8,097 bases of DNA from Candidatus Dadabacteria bacterium. Its GTDB lineage: Bacteria > J088. The notes below the pieces were generated by a model that saw only the letters and a program-made list of their open reading frames with translations, did not search any database and was not told where the DNA came from. Of the stretch, positions 1 to 6,565 are shown one piece after another; position 1 is the stretch's first letter; each line of letters starts with the position of its first letter. The position numbers and the translations under genes were made by a program. The DNA is taken from NCBI GenBank assembly GCA_003695505.1, contig RFIY01000041.1, positions 1 to 8,097 on the forward strand. The letters run 5' to 3'.

Positions 1-51
1 CGACGGAATCGGGGTGGGGCTGTCGTTTGGGCATCCCTGTTTTTTGCCCCC

Positions 52-714
52 TCAGCCCTCCGCCGTCCCCCGATTCATCCGCGTCAGCATGCCGAGTTCA
101 GGGAATACGGCCTCAAGGTAGGTGACCAGAAGTTCGAGCGCCGGGTCGATGCTGTCGATCCGGCCTTCATCGCGGTCGAGCAGAAAGCTCAGCGCCATCA
201 TGAACAGGCCGTCGAGTTTCAGTCGCAGACCGGCGGGCTCGGCGGGCAGGTGGAATCGTTCGAGCACGGTGCCGATGTCCTGGATGACTTCGGTCATCAA
301 TTCTTCGTACAGTGCGCGGCTGATCCGGGCCGTCGGGGCGTCGCGGCCGTGTAGTTCGCGATAGAGCAGGCGCATCAGTTCGGGTTCCTGCGCCAGGGCT
401 TCCATCGCGATACGCAAGACTTCACGAATACCTTCGCGTGAGGGGTGTATCCGCAACAGCATCTGTTCGCGTGCGGCCCGCATCGTGCCGCGCACGTCAT
501 CGCCGATTGCGCGGGCTGCGGCTTCGAGGATGTCGTCCTTGTCGCGGAAATGGACGTAAAAGGTGGGTTGCGCGACGCCGGCGACTCTGGTGATTTCCGA
601 AACGGAGATCGCGTCGTAGTCCTGCTGGCGCAGCAGATCTTGCGCGGCGACGATCAGGCGTTGCCTGGTCAGCAGTTTGGCTTCCTGCCTGGTCAGTTTT
701 CTGGCGGTTGACAT
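52..714 (-). CDS. TetR/AcrR-family transcriptional regulator
   Basis: A 220-residue one-component DNA-binding regulator, a typical length for the TetR family. An N-terminal helix (about residues 13-30) leads into the helix-turn-helix at about residues 36-56, ending in the family hallmark TFYVHFRDKDDIL (residues 51-63). The remaining ~155 residues are predicted all-helical and should form the ligand-binding and dimerisation domain, which is too variable to reveal the ligand. I chose the ATG at 714. An in-frame GTG at 759 would add 15 residues (MLRCTGDNAAPETQD) that do not look like the family N-terminus. The Shine-Dalgarno in front of 714 is poor (AGGA only one base away). The gene is divergent from the SDR-to-ligase operon, the usual arrangement for a TetR repressor that controls its neighbour and itself. 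By family knowledge the inducer is probably a small hydrophobic molecule or acyl-CoA made or used by that operon; this is inference. Confidence 0.93.
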   Translation of the reverse strand: MSTARKLTRQEAKLLTRQRLIVAAQDLLRQQDYDAISVSEITRVAGVAQPTFYVHFRDKDDILEAAARAIGDDVRGTMRAAREQMLLRIHPSREGIREVLRIAMEALAQEPELMRLLYRELHGRDAPTARISRALYEELMTEVIQDIGTVLERFHLPAEPAGLRLKLDGLFMMALSFLLDRDEGRIDSIDPALELLVTYLEAVFPELGMLTRMNRGTAEG

Positions 715-854
715 GTCCTGGGTTTCCGGGGCCGCATTGTCTCCTGTACAGCGTAACACAGCCCAGAGCGATGATTCGGCAATGGATGTATCGGCGAATA
801 TTGCATAAAAATACTTAAGTGTGACAGCGGATTGTTCGACATGATGCCTCGGGG

Positions 855-871
855 TTGACGAATTGCGTCAA
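855..871. promoter_or_regulatory. Palindrome 1, candidate operator
   Basis: TTGACGAATTGCGTCAA is a 17-base inverted repeat centred on base 863. Seven of the eight base pairs between the arms are complementary; the mismatch is 861/865. It contains the candidate -35 box. Its size and symmetry fit a dimeric helix-turn-helix protein such as the divergently encoded TetR-type regulator. That it is this regulator's site is inference. Confidence 0.5.
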
Positions 872-881
872 ATTCGATAAT
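855..881 (+). promoter_or_regulatory. Candidate sigma-70 promoter of the five-gene operon
   Basis: TTGACG at 855-860 matches five of six bases of the -35 consensus. GATAAT at 876-881 matches five of six bases of the -10 consensus, with a short 15-base spacer. An alternative -10 is TATTAT at 884-889, but it pairs less well with a -35 element (TTGCGT at 863-868, again 15 bases). Either way the -35 lies in the first palindrome and the -10 in the second, so a bound repressor would block RNA polymerase. Transcription would start near 888-896, leaving only a short leader before the Shine-Dalgarno at 898-903. Confidence 0.5.
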
Positions 882-891
882 ACTATTATCG
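875..891. promoter_or_regulatory. Palindrome 2, candidate operator
   Basis: CGATAATACTATTATCG is a perfect 17-base inverted repeat, with eight-base arms around a central C at 883. It overlaps the likely -10 box and ends seven bases before the Shine-Dalgarno of the first operon gene. A perfect palindrome of this length exactly on a promoter is hard to explain as anything but a protein-binding site. As an RNA it would form only a weak AT-rich hairpin with almost no loop, so a DNA operator is the better reading. Confidence 0.6.
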
Positions 892-910
892 TCTAAAAGG
901 AGGGCCAGCA

Positions 911-1933
911 ATGGCTGCAAAAACACTGGTGACAGGCGGTGCGGGATTCATCGGCTCGCATGTCGTGCGCGGATTGCTCGATCAGGGGCGCGACGTTCGC
1001 GTCGTGCTCGCACCTGGCGAATCCGCGGCCAACCTCGACGGACTCGATGTCGAACTGGTCGAGGCGGACATCTGTGACGCAGGCGCGGTGGATCGCGCGA
1101 TGGATGGTTGCGGTGTCGTCTACCACCTGGCCGCGATCTACGCGATCTGGATGCCGCGCCGCGAGCGCATGTACGAGGTCAACTGCCTCGGCGCGATGAA
1201 CGTTTGCTGGGCGGCGCTGCGGCGGTCGGTCGAAAAGCTGGTGTTTACGTCGTCGATTGCCGCGGTCGGACACCGCGACGATGGACGGCCGGCGGACGAA
1301 ACGACGGCATTCAACCATCTTGGCCGCCACAACGACTACATCCTGACCAAATGGTTGTCCGAGGAACATGCGCGTACGTTCGTCCGCGAGGGGCTGCCGA
1401 TCGTGTTCGTCAACCCGGGTGGCCCGATCGGGCCTCGTGACAAGGGGCCGACACCGACCGGGCAACTGATTCTCGACATTGCCAACGGCCGCATCCCGTT
1501 CAATCTCAACACCGGCTTCGGCATGGCCGATGTCGAGGACATCGCGGCCGGGCATCTGGCTGCGGAAGCGCGCGGACGCGTGGGTGAGCGCTACATTCTT
1601 TGCGCCGAAAACCTGACTGGCCGTGAGCTGGTGCGACAGATACGCCGCGCGTGCGGTTTGCCGCCGGCCGCGCTGACGTTGCCGGTGCGACCGTTGATTC
1701 CGGCGGGCGATCTTCTCGAGGCGGTGGCCGACCGGATCGGACGTGCGCCGCTGTTTACCGGAGATTCGTTGCGCTATGCCGACCATCGTGTCTTTTTCGA
1801 CAATCGCAAGGCACGAGAAGAACTCGGCGTGAACTTCCGGCCGGTTGCGCAGGCAATCGAACGGTCACTGCGCTGGTTTGCCGAACAGGGATATATCACT
1901 CGCCGGCGGGTACTCCGCCACATTCAACGCTGA
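911..1933 (+). CDS. Extended SDR NAD(P)-dependent epimerase/dehydrogenase, HpnA-like
   Basis: A 340-residue cytosolic oxidoreductase of the extended short-chain dehydrogenase/reductase (NAD-dependent epimerase/dehydratase) family. The Rossmann dinucleotide motif TGGAGFIG is at residues 8-15. A conserved NAD-site HLAA is at 72-75, TSS (113-115) holds the catalytic serine, and the YxxxK pair is Y143/K147. The segment VNPGGPIGPRDKGPTPTG and the downstream pattern of D-V-E-D-I-A-x-G-H and G-E-R-Y-I-L match, from memory, the HpnA/dihydroflavonol-reductase-like subgroup rather than sugar-nucleotide epimerases or OleD. Members act on a hydroxyl or ketone group; the substrate here is unknown. The start is well supported: AGGAGG at 898-903, seven bases before ATG 911. 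This is the first gene of the operon, 22 bases before the membrane protein gene. No hopanoid genes are in view, so a 'sugar epimerase' label should not be copied across. Confidence 0.9.
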   Translation: MAAKTLVTGGAGFIGSHVVRGLLDQGRDVRVVLAPGESAANLDGLDVELVEADICDAGAVDRAMDGCGVVYHLAAIYAIWMPRRERMYEVNCLGAMNVCWAALRRSVEKLVFTSSIAAVGHRDDGRPADETTAFNHLGRHNDYILTKWLSEEHARTFVREGLPIVFVNPGGPIGPRDKGPTPTGQLILDIANGRIPFNLNTGFGMADVEDIAAGHLAAEARGRVGERYILCAENLTGRELVRQIRRACGLPPAALTLPVRPLIPAGDLLEAVADRIGRAPLFTGDSLRYADHRVFFDNRKAREELGVNFRPVAQAIERSLRWFAEQGYITRRRVLRHIQR

Positions 1934-1942
1934 CCACAGCCA

Positions 1943-1950
1943 AAGGGAGG
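1943..1950 (+). promoter_or_regulatory. Ribosome binding site that fixes the membrane-protein start
   Basis: AAGGGAGG lies five bases before ATG 1956. The reading frame is open back to 1845, inside the SDR gene, but only the 1956 start has a Shine-Dalgarno and lies beyond the upstream stop codon at 1931-1933. Confidence 0.75.
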
Positions 1951-1955
1951 TTGTC

Positions 1956-2909
1956 ATGGTCGAAGTCGATGTTTTCTGGGCCTACGGACTGGGCGGCTCG
2001 TTGGCCGTTGCCGCCGGCCGCCAGCTGAAGAACGAAGAAAAACCGTTCGATCACCCGATTTTTTCGCGCGTGCTGCTCTTTCTGTCGCTCGTCTGGGCGC
2101 CGACCGGTATGCTGCTCTTGTTGAAACATCCGAGCTGGGAGACGATGCAGGCGGCCGACAGTTTCATGTCGATGCCGCCCTGGCTGATCCTCGGTTTCGG
2201 AATCACCAACATCACGCAGGGGATTCTTGGTTACTGGACCACGTGGATGCTGTTGCGCCGCGGACGGACCTATCTGGCCAACCTGAACTGGCTGGTCGGC
2301 TATCTTGGCATGTTCTTCATCCTGCTGTACGGCTGGGACGGACTCGGCTACGACCGCTTCCTGTATGACCGCGACATGTTTGGTGGCGTGGCGTGGACGC
2401 CGGGCGCCGGATTGCAGCCGGGCGCGGGCTGGAACTTCTTCACCAGCTCCGTTGCGATGACACTTTATCTGGACGCCATCTATCTGCTGCCGATCCTGAT
2501 GGTTATGATGTGGCGCTGGCAGCGGGCGGGTGCAGGCGCGGCCGCCGGCGTCATGCGCAGTGCAGGGTTCTGGCCGTTCTGCGGCCGCTACGCGCTGGCA
2601 GTCTTCGGGCTGGCGCTGGGTACCGCCGCAGTTGCCGCGATCGTCGTCCACTACACAGGACAATTGCTCGGCGCGGGGTCGCATGCCGCGCGCTTCTACG
2701 GTACCGGTGGAAACACGACGATGCACGTCGTCAGTTACTTCGTGGGCCTGCCGTTTGCGAGTCTGCTCTTGTGGCTCGGTGTCTATCGTCGTGGCGGTAT
2801 CGCCGAACGGCTGCTGCACTGGGTGTTTCCGCCGGACCAGCAGCCGGCCCCGTCGCCGGCGTCCAGCTCTGGCGCATTGCCCGAATCCGCGGCGCAGGTG
2901 CAATCATGA
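1956..2909 (+). CDS. Polytopic inner-membrane protein of unknown function
   Basis: A 317-residue integral membrane protein that I do not recognise. Hydrophobic stretches that could span the membrane are at about residues 39-57, 74-98, 110-127, 164-186, 206-232 and 256-277, so roughly six helices. The N-terminus (1-37) is mixed and has no cleavable signal peptide. Between the third and fourth helices is a loop rich in aromatic, Asp and Arg residues, GWDGLGYDRFLYDRD at 126-140, followed by Gly/Pro/Trp-rich sequence to about 160. It looks more like a ligand or active site than a simple linker. Histidines H232, H243 and H257 sit near the last two helices. The C-terminal 25 residues are Pro/Ser/Ala-rich and probably disordered. 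The gene's last bases overlap the oxidoreductase start by ATGA (2906-2909), so the two are likely translated together. It could be a transporter, a membrane-bound enzyme or an anchor for its soluble neighbours; nothing in the sequence decides between these. Confidence 0.85.
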   Translation: MVEVDVFWAYGLGGSLAVAAGRQLKNEEKPFDHPIFSRVLLFLSLVWAPTGMLLLLKHPSWETMQAADSFMSMPPWLILGFGITNITQGILGYWTTWMLLRRGRTYLANLNWLVGYLGMFFILLYGWDGLGYDRFLYDRDMFGGVAWTPGAGLQPGAGWNFFTSSVAMTLYLDAIYLLPILMVMMWRWQRAGAGAAAGVMRSAGFWPFCGRYALAVFGLALGTAAVAAIVVHYTGQLLGAGSHAARFYGTGGNTTMHVVSYFVGLPFASLLLWLGVYRRGGIAERLLHWVFPPDQQPAPSPASSSGALPESAAQVQS

Positions 2910-4201
2910 GCGCGCCGCTCGATGCGCTGTTCCGTCCGTTGCCGCTGGGGCCGGTGACGGCTCAGGGGCGCCTGTTCAAGACGGCGACAGCCGAGACGCG
3001 CGCCTCGGACGACGGTTTCGTCACCGATGAGTTGCTGGCATTCTACGAACCGATGGCGGCCGCGGGAACGCCCTTGATCATCACCGGCAACCTCTACATC
3101 AGCCGCGAGGGCAAGTCCTCGCCGCGGCAGACCGGTGTCGATCACGACGACAAAATTCCCGGCCTGCGCGAGCTCGCCGACACGGTGCACCGCCCGGCCG
3201 GCAGTTTGCTGGTCGCGCAGCTCAACCATTGCGGTCGCCAGGTGTTGCCGGCCGCGATGGGACTCGATCGTGCGGTGTCAGCATCGAATGTTACCGAAAA
3301 GATGATGGGTACCCGGCCGCGCCCGTTGCGTGAGCCTGAGATTCATCAGGTCATCAACGACTTTGCCAGCGCGGCCGAACGGTGTCAGCGCGCCGGATTC
3401 GACGGCGTTCAGGTTCATGCCGGCCACGGCTACCTGATCAACCAGTTCCTGACCCCATACACGAACCGCCGCCGCGATCGCTGGGGCGGCAACTTCGACG
3501 GCCGCGTGCGCCTGCTCGTCGAGGTCGTTCGCGCTGTGCGCGATCGCTGCGGGGACGATTTTTGCATTCTGCTCAAGCTGAACGGGCACGATCGGCTACC
3601 CGGCCGCAACGGCCTTGGCACCGATGAACTGGTCCGCGTCGCGCAACGCGCGGTCGAGGCTGGCGTGGACGGCGTCGAGATTACCTGCGGGCATTACGAA
3701 TCCGGGTTCCCGATGATCCGCGGAAGGTTTGAAGATGTCTTTCCGGCGATGCTCGGCGAGGGCATTGGATCATCGTTGCCCCCGTCTCGCCGCATCCCGT
3801 TACGATTGTTCGGAGGTGCGATCGGGCGCTTGTTCAATACGCTGTGGCCGCCGCAGGAAGGCTTCAACCTGCCGTATGCACGGAAGTTTCGTGCAGCGAT
3901 CGATGTGCCGGTCATTGCGGTGGGTGGGTTTGCAACTGGCGACGCGATGGCCTGGGCCATCGACCAGGGGGAGTGCGATGCGGTGTCGAGCGCGCGGCAG
4001 TTCATTGCCGACCCGTTGCTGTTCTATCACCTGCAGCACGGTATCGCCGGGCCGCGCTGTTCGTGGTGCAACGGCTGTATCGCCCGGGCCGGCGGACAGC
4101 CGGTTGGCTGCTATGATCCCGATGTCGCCGCCGAGCAGTGCCGCGCGCTGGCGGCGTTTCGCGCCGTTTCACGTGCAGCAGGAGAGGAGGCGATCGCATG
4201 A
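2906..4201 (+). CDS. Old Yellow Enzyme-family NAD(P)H:flavin oxidoreductase (ene-reductase-like)
   Basis: A 431-residue FMN-dependent TIM-barrel oxidoreductase related to the catalytic domain of 2,4-dienoyl-CoA reductase and trimethylamine dehydrogenase. The signature HAGHGYLINQFLTPYTNRR starts at H171. Its H171/H174 pair corresponds to the residues that bind the substrate carbonyl in the family, and it is followed by the typical D-R-W-G-G (191-195). Phosphate-binding segments are AVGGFATGDA and RQFIADPLL near the C-terminus. After the barrel come four cysteines, C385, C388, C391 and C402, like the 4Fe-4S motif of dienoyl-CoA reductase and TMADH. The protein stops soon after, so the C-terminal FAD/NAD(P) domains of those enzymes are absent. 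A likely job is reduction or oxidation of an alpha,beta-unsaturated carbonyl; the substrate is unknown. ATG 2906 has a modest Shine-Dalgarno (AGGTG, 2896-2900) and overlaps the upstream stop by four bases. The frame is open further upstream, but that part is a shadow of the membrane-protein gene. Confidence 0.92.
   Translation: MSAPLDALFRPLPLGPVTAQGRLFKTATAETRASDDGFVTDELLAFYEPMAAAGTPLIITGNLYISREGKSSPRQTGVDHDDKIPGLRELADTVHRPAGSLLVAQLNHCGRQVLPAAMGLDRAVSASNVTEKMMGTRPRPLREPEIHQVINDFASAAERCQRAGFDGVQVHAGHGYLINQFLTPYTNRRRDRWGGNFDGRVRLLVEVVRAVRDRCGDDFCILLKLNGHDRLPGRNGLGTDELVRVAQRAVEAGVDGVEITCGHYESGFPMIRGRFEDVFPAMLGEGIGSSLPPSRRIPLRLFGGAIGRLFNTLWPPQEGFNLPYARKFRAAIDVPVIAVGGFATGDAMAWAIDQGECDAVSSARQFIADPLLFYHLQHGIAGPRCSWCNGCIARAGGQPVGCYDPDVAAEQCRALAAFRAVSRAAGEEAIA
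4181..4190 (+). promoter_or_regulatory. Ribosome binding site that fixes the SRPBCC start
   Basis: GGAGAGGAGG, within the 3' end of the oxidoreductase gene, lies seven bases before ATG 4198. It favours this start over an in-frame ATG at 4138, whose 20 extra residues (Arg/Cys-rich) look like non-coding sequence. Confidence 0.75.
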
Positions 4202-4758
4202 TTCAGCTCGATCTGATTCAGGATATTCCAGCGCCGCCCGAGCGGGCCTGGGCCGTGTTCTGGGAGCGATTCAGCGATATGCCGATGCACATCGCCGAAA
4301 TCGACGCGATCACGCCCGTCGACGAGCGGTGGGATGGGGAACATCGGACGTTGACCGTGCATCGCTGGCAGGCCAGCCCGACACTGATTCCGGCCATGGC
4401 GCGCCCATTTGTCAAACCGACGCTGATCTGCTGGAACGGTCATGCCGAATGGCTGCACGCCGAACGCACGGTGCGGTTCGATTTTCGCCACGACCGTTTC
4501 GAGGGTCTCTACAACTGCACCGGCAGCTTCGTCGTTGATCCGGGTGAAGACGCCGATGCGAGCCGGGTCACGATTCACGGCGAACTCGAAATCCACCCCG
4601 AACGTCTCAGTGGGCTGCCGCGCGGTCTGGCGCGCAAGGCGTCTGGCTGGGTCGAGCGTGTTCTGCTCAGCGCGGTCGAACCCGCGCTGGCGGCACTGCC
4701 GCTTGCCGTGGACCGCTTTCTGGAGGAGTACCCCGACGGCGAGCTGAGAATCGCCTGA
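4198..4758 (+). CDS. SRPBCC (START/polyketide-cyclase-like) family protein
   Basis: A 186-residue soluble protein with no signal peptide or membrane segment. The opening strand followed by D-I-P-A-P-P-E-R-A-W (residues 9-18) is the typical beginning of SRPBCC domains, where a first beta strand runs into a helix that closes a hydrophobic pocket. Alternating strands follow to about residue 137, and a long amphipathic helix (about 144-178) ends the fold as expected for the superfamily. The internal strands are more polar than in many members, and the exact subfamily is not clear to me. Such proteins bind or modify hydrophobic molecules. Its ATGA overlap (4198-4201) with the flavoprotein gene suggests coupled synthesis and a job linked to the same substrate, either carrying it or acting on it. 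Whether it is an enzyme or a binding protein cannot be told from the sequence. Confidence 0.75.
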   Translation: MIQLDLIQDIPAPPERAWAVFWERFSDMPMHIAEIDAITPVDERWDGEHRTLTVHRWQASPTLIPAMARPFVKPTLICWNGHAEWLHAERTVRFDFRHDRFEGLYNCTGSFVVDPGEDADASRVTIHGELEIHPERLSGLPRGLARKASGWVERVLLSAVEPALAALPLAVDRFLEEYPDGELRIA

Positions 4759-4824
4759 ACAGATCCAAGTGACGCGATTCCGGTATGCTGCAAGGCGTCG
4801 GAGTTTCGATAAAGGAGTATTTTA

Positions 4825-6441
4825 ATGCAAGGTCAGATGCAGCAACAGCCCCTGCTGATCTCGAGCCTGGTGCGACATGCCCGGAATAATCACCCGGAGC
4901 AGGAAATCGTCACACGCGCCGTCGAGGGTGGCATTCACCGGACGACGTTTGCGGAGACGATCGATCGCGCCGGCGGCGTGGCGCGCATGCTCGAAAGTCT
5001 CGGCATTGGTTTCGGAGACCGGGTCGCGACGCTCGCCTGGAACACATGGCGCCATCTGGAGCTGTATTACGCGGTTTCCGGCATCGGCGCCGTGCTGCAC
5101 ACGGTCAATCCACGCCTGTTTCCCGAGCAGATCGCCTACATCCTCAATCATTCCGGCGCGAAGGTCCTCTGCGTCGATCTGACGTTTCTGCCGCTGGTCG
5201 ATGCGGTTCGTGACAAGCTCGATCATCTGGAGACCGTCGTCGTGCTGACCGACGAAGCGCATATGCCCGACAGCGATGCAGCCTGTTACGAAACCTTGCT
5301 CGCCGAGGCCGGACCCGGCGACTACGACTGGCCCACGTTCAACGAGAATACGGCGTCCTCGCTCTGTTACACGTCCGGAACCACCGGCAACCCGAAGGGC
5401 GTCCTGTACAGTCATCGTTCGACCGTACTGCACAGTTTCGCCGTCTGCGCTGCCGACGGTCTGGGGTTGTCGTCGAACGACGCCGTGTTGCCGGTCGTGC
5501 CGATGTTTCATGTCAACGCCTGGGGTATTCCCTACGCCGCCGCGATGTGTGGCGCGAAACTCGTCTTTCCGGGAGCCGCGCTCGACGGGGCGAGCCTCTG
5601 GGAGTTGCTCGACCAGGAGCGTGTAACCATTTCGGCGGGTGTGCCGACCGTCTGGCTCGGGCTGTTGCAGTACCTTCAGGCCGAGGGCAAGGGACTGCCG
5701 CATATGAACCGCACCGTGATTGGCGGCTCCGCCGCGCCAGAGGCGATGATCCGCACCTTTGAGCAGGATTACGATGTCCGGGTCCTGCACGCCTGGGGCA
5801 TGACCGAAATGAGTCCGCTCGGCACCGTCGGTGTACTCAAGCGCGATATCGCGGAGAAACCGTTCGAAGAGCGCCTGCCGTGGCAGCTCAAACAGGGCAA
5901 GGCCGCCTACGGGGTCGAGATGCGCATCGTTGACGACGAAGGCAACGAGCTGCCACGCGACGGCGAGGCATTCGGGCATCTGCAGGTGCGCGGACCCTGG
6001 GTGTTGAGCGGATACTTTCGCGGCGAGGGTGGCGATGTCGTCGATGCCGACGGCTGGTTCGACACCGGCGACGTGGCGACGATCGATGCGCGCGGCTATA
6101 TGCAGATCACCGATCGTGCCAAGGACGTCATAAAGTCGGGCGGAGAATGGATCAGCTCGATCGAGCTCGAAAACATCGCGGTCGGCCACCCCGACGTCGC
6201 CGAGGCTGCGGTCATCGGCGTCGCGCATCCCAAGTGGGACGAGCGGCCGCTGCTGGTCGTGATCGCCGCCGAAGGACGGACGGTAGACAGGGATGCACTG
6301 CTGGAATCGTTCGAGGGCAAGGTCGCGAAGTGGTGGATTCCCGATGATGTCGTGGTCGTCGACGAAATCCCGCACACCGCAACCGGGAAGATCCAGAAAC
6401 GGACGTTACGGGAGCAGTTTGCTGATCATTACATGACCTGA
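4825..6441 (+). CDS. AlkK-type fatty acid--CoA ligase (AMP-forming)
   Basis: A 538-residue full-length member of the ANL adenylating superfamily, which joins a carboxylic acid to CoA through an acyl-AMP. The P-loop motif [12 protein letters not shown] begins at Y182. HAWGMTE is at 322-328, the ATP-ribose-binding DTGD at 413-416, the hinge [13 protein letters not shown] at 430-442, and the catalytic lysine in TGK is K522. All core residues are present, so the enzyme should be active. Sequences such as [19 protein letters not shown] and [12 protein letters not shown] closely resemble, from memory, Pseudomonas AlkK, a medium-chain acyl-CoA ligase, rather than E. coli FadD. Chain length or ring preference cannot be read off. 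The start is supported by AAGGAG at 4812-4817, seven bases upstream. A 66-base gap separates it from the SRPBCC gene, with no clear terminator or promoter, so it is probably the last gene of the operon. It would commit the pathway's acid substrate to CoA-linked metabolism. Confidence 0.95.
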   Translation: MQGQMQQQPLLISSLVRHARNNHPEQEIVTRAVEGGIHRTTFAETIDRAGGVARMLESLGIGFGDRVATLAWNTWRHLELYYAVSGIGAVLHTVNPRLFPEQIAYILNHSGAKVLCVDLTFLPLVDAVRDKLDHLETVVVLTDEAHMPDSDAACYETLLAEAGPGDYDWPTFNENTASSLCYTSGTTGNPKGVLYSHRSTVLHSFAVCAADGLGLSSNDAVLPVVPMFHVNAWGIPYAAAMCGAKLVFPGAALDGASLWELLDQERVTISAGVPTVWLGLLQYLQAEGKGLPHMNRTVIGGSAAPEAMIRTFEQDYDVRVLHAWGMTEMSPLGTVGVLKRDIAEKPFEERLPWQLKQGKAAYGVEMRIVDDEGNELPRDGEAFGHLQVRGPWVLSGYFRGEGGDVVDADGWFDTGDVATIDARGYMQITDRAKDVIKSGGEWISSIELENIAVGHPDVAEAAVIGVAHPKWDERPLLVVIAAEGRTVDRDALLESFEGKVAKWWIPDDVVVVDEIPHTATGKIQKRTLREQFADHYMT

Positions 6442-6499
6442 ATGGAACGGTGACAGGATTGCCTGCAGCTTCACGATAGCGCGGGTATAGCGTCGCGAC

Positions 6500-6528
6500 T
6501 TGAACCCGGCGGTACCATGTCATATGTA
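6500..6528 (+). promoter_or_regulatory. Weak candidate promoter for the lipoprotein gene
   Basis: TTGAAC (6500-6505) and TATGTA (6523-6528) are separated by 17 bases and would start transcription about 30 bases before the lipoprotein ATG. The matches to the sigma-70 consensus are only four and three of six, so this is a suggestion. It lies in the 124-base gap after the ligase gene, which also holds an eight-base palindrome GTCGCGAC (6492-6499) but no hairpin followed by a T-run. Confidence 0.25.
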
Positions 6529-6565
6529 ACAAGCCGAGGATTGAGTCATCCGCGGTGGAGGTGGG

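Larger units (their letters stand above)
715..910. promoter_or_regulatory. Divergent regulatory region between tetR-type gene and operon
   Basis: This 196-base noncoding stretch separates the minus-strand regulator from the plus-strand operon. It is more AT-rich than the flanking genes, especially at 797-820 and 870-898. The right third carries two palindromes and the probable operon promoter, described separately. The left two thirds contain a loose ATTCG/CGAAT inverted repeat (774-778 and 795-799) and an AT-rich tract around 801-820 where the regulator's own promoter could lie, but no convincing -35/-10 pair can be assigned on the minus strand. Confidence 0.7.

Noticed and set aside
16-50. 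Hairpin-like GGGCA (29-33)/TGCCC (45-49) with a T-run in the loop, downstream of the regulator gene
   Set aside because: The stem is only five pairs with an 11-base loop, and the T-run (A-run on the regulator's strand) is in the loop rather than after the stem, so it is not a credible intrinsic terminator in either direction.
1896-2903. 335-codon minus-strand frame opposite the membrane-protein gene, and similarly 893-1786 opposite the SDR gene
   Set aside because: Both are low-complexity, Arg/Gln/His-rich antisense translations with no ribosome site or family motif. The plus-strand genes have good starts and motifs.
4759-4824. Possible separate promoter before the ligase gene (TATGCT at 4784-4789)
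   Set aside because: No -35-like sequence lies at a suitable distance, so the gene is better placed in the upstream operon.
4822-6375. 517-codon open frame on the minus strand across almost the whole acyl-CoA ligase gene
   Set aside because: It lies opposite a full-length ligase with every core motif. Its translation is rich in Arg, His, Asp and Gln without any recognisable motif, as expected for the antisense frame of GC-rich coding DNA.
911-6441. Olefin-biosynthesis (OleABCD) reading of the SDR and ANL-ligase pair
   Set aside because: No OleA thiolase or OleB hydrolase is next to them, the ligase looks like AlkK rather than OleC, and the SDR pattern is HpnA-like rather than OleD-like.
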